A stretch of 64,000 nucleotides of DNA from JAKJGV01 sp964617565 (GTDB taxonomy: Bacteria > Verrucomicrobiota > Kiritimatiellia > CAIQIC01 > JAGNIJ01): positions 1 through 64,000 of the forward strand of contig CAZTYH010000005.1 in assembly GCA_964617565.1 (NCBI GenBank), in the 5' to 3' direction. Numbering within the stretch: position 1 is the stretch's first letter; every line of letters begins with the position of its first letter. Position numbers and translations under genes: made by a program. The notes beneath the pieces were generated by a model. That model ran no database searches and had not been told where the DNA came from. It saw only the letters and a list, made by a program, of their open reading frames with translations. Shown piece by piece: positions 61,962 through 64,000 of this stretch.

Positions 61962-62657
61962 ATGGCCATCCGCGGAAAGAAATATCGCAAGGTTAAGGAG
62001 AAGCTTGATCCGTCGGCAGTGTTCGACCTGGCCACGGCCATCGAGTTTCTGAAAAACAACAAGACGACTTCATTTGATGAAACGGCGGAAATCGCTTTTC
62101 GTCTGGGGGTGGACCCGACAAAGTCCGACCAGGCGGTGCGTGGCACCGTTTCGCTTCCGCATGGGACCGGCAAGGCGGTTCGCGTGATTGTGTTTGCGGA
62201 GGGTCCGGCGGCGGACGCAGCGCGCGAAGCTGGTGCGGAGGAAGTCGGCTTCCAGGATTTGCTGGAAAAAGTCAAGGGTGGATGGACGGACTTCGACGTT
62301 GCGGTTTCGACAACGGAAGCCATGAAGGAAGTTCGCAAGCTCGGTAAGGTGTTGGGCCCTCGCGGCCTTATGCCGAACCCGAAAACCGGCACGGTTTCGG
62401 ATGACACAGCGTCCGCTGTCAAGTTGTGCAAGGCGGGGCGCGTGGAGTTCCGCATGGATAGGCACGGTAATGTAATGGCTCCGTTCGGCAAGCTGTCTTT
62501 CTCCAGGGAATCCCTGGTGGAAAATTGCCGCGCGGTGATCTCGGCGTTGAATGCTGTGCGTCCGGCGGCTGCCAAGGGAGTGTTCATTAAGAGAGTCACG
62601 GTTTCTTCGACCATGGGTCCGGGGCTGCATATTGATCCCCGGGAAGTGGCAGCCTGA
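61962..62657 (+). CDS. rplA: Ribosomal protein L1
   Basis: 231 aa from ATG 61962, chosen over 61956 because GAGGTGGA lies 5-6 nt ahead and MAIRGKKYRK is the usual start. Signatures RGTVSLPHGTGKAVRVIVFA, PNPKTGTVSDD and the terminal block FIKRVTVSSTMGPG are intact. Forms the L1 stalk; in many bacteria it represses its own L11-L1 mRNA. Confidence 0.98.
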   Translation: MAIRGKKYRKVKEKLDPSAVFDLATAIEFLKNNKTTSFDETAEIAFRLGVDPTKSDQAVRGTVSLPHGTGKAVRVIVFAEGPAADAAREAGAEEVGFQDLLEKVKGGWTDFDVAVSTTEAMKEVRKLGKVLGPRGLMPNPKTGTVSDDTASAVKLCKAGRVEFRMDRHGNVMAPFGKLSFSRESLVENCRAVISALNAVRPAAAKGVFIKRVTVSSTMGPGLHIDPREVAA

Positions 62658-62677
62658 GACGGGCAGGGTGAAAAACT

Positions 62678-63196
62678 ATGAGAGCTGAAAAGAATTCAAT
62701 CATTGAAGAGATTCGCAGCAAAATTTCGGATGCGGTGTTCGTCATTCTGGCGGACTACCGGGGGCTTTCGGTTGCGAAGACGGAAGACTTGAAGAATCGG
62801 CTGCGCGGTGTGGATGCCCACTTCCAGGTGGTGCAGAACCGCATGTTCAAGCGCGTGGCGAAAGAGCTTCAGTATTCCGGGTTTGAAGAGAAAATGCAGG
62901 GTCCGTCGGCCATGGTGTTCGGCAACGGCGACGTGGTTCAGGCGGCGAAGATCCTGAAGGATTTTATCAAGGAAAACGAACTGCCTCTTCTCAAGGTCGG
63001 GACGATGCAGGGCGTCATCCTTTCCCGGTCGGACATTGAGCAATTGGCAAGCTTGCCCTCTCGCGAGACGCTGCTTGCGCAGTTCGTCGGGTTGCTGGCG
63101 GCGCCGATGTCGCAGTTGGTGGGTGTCTTGCAGCAGAAAGTGGCAAGTCTTGTCTATGTGCTGAAAGCAGCACAGGAGAAGAAAGAACAAGTTTGA
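62678..63196 (+). CDS. rplJ: Ribosomal protein L10
   Basis: 172 aa with the N-terminal rRNA-binding domain (VFVILADYRGLSVAKTEDLK, FQVVQNRMFKRV) and the C-terminal helix that docks L7/L12 dimers. Only 20 nt separate it from rplA, so the long L10 leader known from some bacteria is absent. Confidence 0.98.
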   Translation: MRAEKNSIIEEIRSKISDAVFVILADYRGLSVAKTEDLKNRLRGVDAHFQVVQNRMFKRVAKELQYSGFEEKMQGPSAMVFGNGDVVQAAKILKDFIKENELPLLKVGTMQGVILSRSDIEQLASLPSRETLLAQFVGLLAAPMSQLVGVLQQKVASLVYVLKAAQEKKEQV

Positions 63197-63233
63197 ACGG
63201 AAGCACAATAAGGATCGTTAGGAGGAGCAGATA

Positions 63234-63662
63234 ATGACAGAGCAAGCGAAAGTCGAAGAGAAGAATGAAGAGGGCGTGAAGCTGGAAGGCAAGGCCGCTG
63301 AGTTTGTTGAGTGGGTACAGGGAATCAGCGTTCTTGAGCTTTCGAAGCTGGTCAAGGCGCTTGAAGAGACGTTGGGCGTATCTGCCTCGGCGCCGGTGGC
63401 CGTGGCCGCGGTCGCAGGCGGAGCCGCTGGTGCGGCGCCGGCTGAGGAGAAAACGGAATTCACCGTGATTCTAGCGTCTTCGGGCGCTCAAAAGATCCAG
63501 GTGATCAAAGAGGTTCGCGCGATTACATCGCTGGGCCTTAAGGAAGCCAAGGATCTGGTTGAGCAGACGCCGAAACCTGTGAAGGAAGGTGTCTCCAAGG
63601 AAGAGGCTGAGAAGATTAAAGCCCAATTGGAAGCGGCCGGAGCCAAGGTCGAAATCAAGTAG
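63234..63662 (+). CDS. rplL: Ribosomal protein L7/L12
   Basis: 142 aa: an N-terminal dimerisation helix (ISVLELSKLVKALEETLGV), Ala/Val/Gly hinge, and the C-terminal factor-binding domain (KIQVIKEVRAITSLGLKEAK). Somewhat longer than the usual 120-130 aa because of an acidic N-terminal extension. GGAGGAG precedes ATG 63234. Confidence 0.98.
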   Translation: MTEQAKVEEKNEEGVKLEGKAAEFVEWVQGISVLELSKLVKALEETLGVSASAPVAVAAVAGGAAGAAPAEEKTEFTVILASSGAQKIQVIKEVRAITSLGLKEAKDLVEQTPKPVKEGVSKEEAEKIKAQLEAAGAKVEIK

Positions 63663-63746
63663 TGGTTCGGCGTTTCAAGGCTGTTCCGCGCGACCTCGGT
63701 AGGCGCAGATGGGCGGCTTTAACTTGGTTACGATTGAAGGTGGGGC

Positions 63747-64000
63747 ATGGCGGAAAGATTACGTTTTGGCAAGCTGTCTGATGTGCTCGAGTTGCCGGAT
63801 CTTATCGAGATCCAATGCAACTCGTATCGCGATTTCCTCCAGATGAATGTACCGGTCAACCGGCGCAAGCAGGTTGGTTTGCAGACGGTCTTCAAGGAGG
63901 TGTTCCCGATTGAGAGCTATGATGGGCAGTGTGTTCTGGATTTCGTGAAATATGAAATTCAGGAGCCGAAGATGACGCCCATTGAATGTCTTAAAGAGGG
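63747..64000 (+). CDS. rpoB: RNA polymerase beta subunit, start of gene (cut by window end)
   Basis: The first 84 residues only: MAERLRFGKLSDVLELPDLI, then EIQCNSYRDFLQ and VFKEVFPIESYDGQCVLDFV, the conserved RpoB N-terminus. Open to the window end. ATG 63747 lies 84 bp after rplL, as in the classical rplKAJL-rpoBC order; no obvious terminator in between. Confidence 0.96.
   Translation, partial: MAERLRFGKLSDVLELPDLIEIQCNSYRDFLQMNVPVNRRKQVGLQTVFKEVFPIESYDGQCVLDFVKYEIQEPKMTPIECLKE

Noticed and set aside
62658..62677. L10-leader regulatory element before rplJ
   Set aside because: Only 20 nt separate rplA from rplJ, too short for the known leader.

Overview
The window is about 57% GC by eye and looks like a metagenome-assembled scaffold: it carries two runs of exactly 100 Ns, one of which is a false gap. 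The best lineage guess is the Verrucomicrobiota/Kiritimatiellota side of the PVC group. The reasons are a five-gene locus with the gene order and protein architecture of the Akkermansia Amuc_1098-1102 pilus-like system, a long pseudopilin cassette, a lamin-tail surface protein, and many short dispersed inverted repeats between genes. No rRNA is present, so the assignment is inference.

Layout. 1-6000: six consecutive pseudopilin-like genes (GspG, GspG, GspH, PilV/GspI, GspJ and GspK types). 6000-7290: composite dispersed repeats bracketing a hicBA toxin-antitoxin pair. 7288-11550 (-): one giant secreted mosaic protein with a lamin-tail domain. 11648-12972: a complete IS481-type insertion sequence with an 11-bp target duplication. 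13080-20801: a promoter and the Amuc_1102/1101/1100/1099/1098-like operon ending in a secretin. 21019-30334: 5'-3' exonuclease, STT3-like membrane protein, coaE, rho, tig, clpP and clpX (both cut by a real assembly gap) and a 5'-nucleotidase. 30361-35072: O-antigen-ligase-like protein, a frameshifted site-2 protease, CCA-adding enzyme and a membrane protein. 35321-39429: TlpA-like lipoprotein, DsbD and a convergent Zn/Cd-type P-ATPase. 39444-44257 (-): three SPFH (HflK/HflC-type) genes behind an ABC-2 permease, apparently one operon with the P-ATPase. 44372-52902: uppP, histidine kinase, copper P-ATPase, a small membrane ORF and a 1282-aa hybrid kinase with three near-repeat GAF-like modules. 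53031-58614: thiol peroxidase, ferritin, a secreted protein, a small lipoprotein, an endonuclease/phosphatase-family lipoprotein, a TPR protein and a universal stress protein. 58997-64000: tRNA-Thr, tuf, rpmG, tRNA-Trp, secE, nusG, rplK, rplA, rplJ, rplL and the start of rpoB, the classical translation/transcription block.

How the genes work together. Two pilus/secretion-type machines (pseudopilins, and PilM-PilN/PilO-like/secretin) build envelope-spanning structures. TlpA and DsbD supply periplasmic thiol reduction, and two P-ATPases handle metals. UppP, the O-antigen-ligase-like protein and the STT3-like protein belong to envelope glycan work. Rho, trigger factor, ClpXP and the rplKAJL-rpoB block are core housekeeping. 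The most unusual observations are dispersed 8-bp-periodic repeats forming the leader peptides of pseudopilins, a perfect 36-bp palindrome at the transposase 3' end, hicBA sandwiched between composite repeats, and the ABC-2/triple-SPFH/P-ATPase operon. I did not find a clearly new defence or mobile system.
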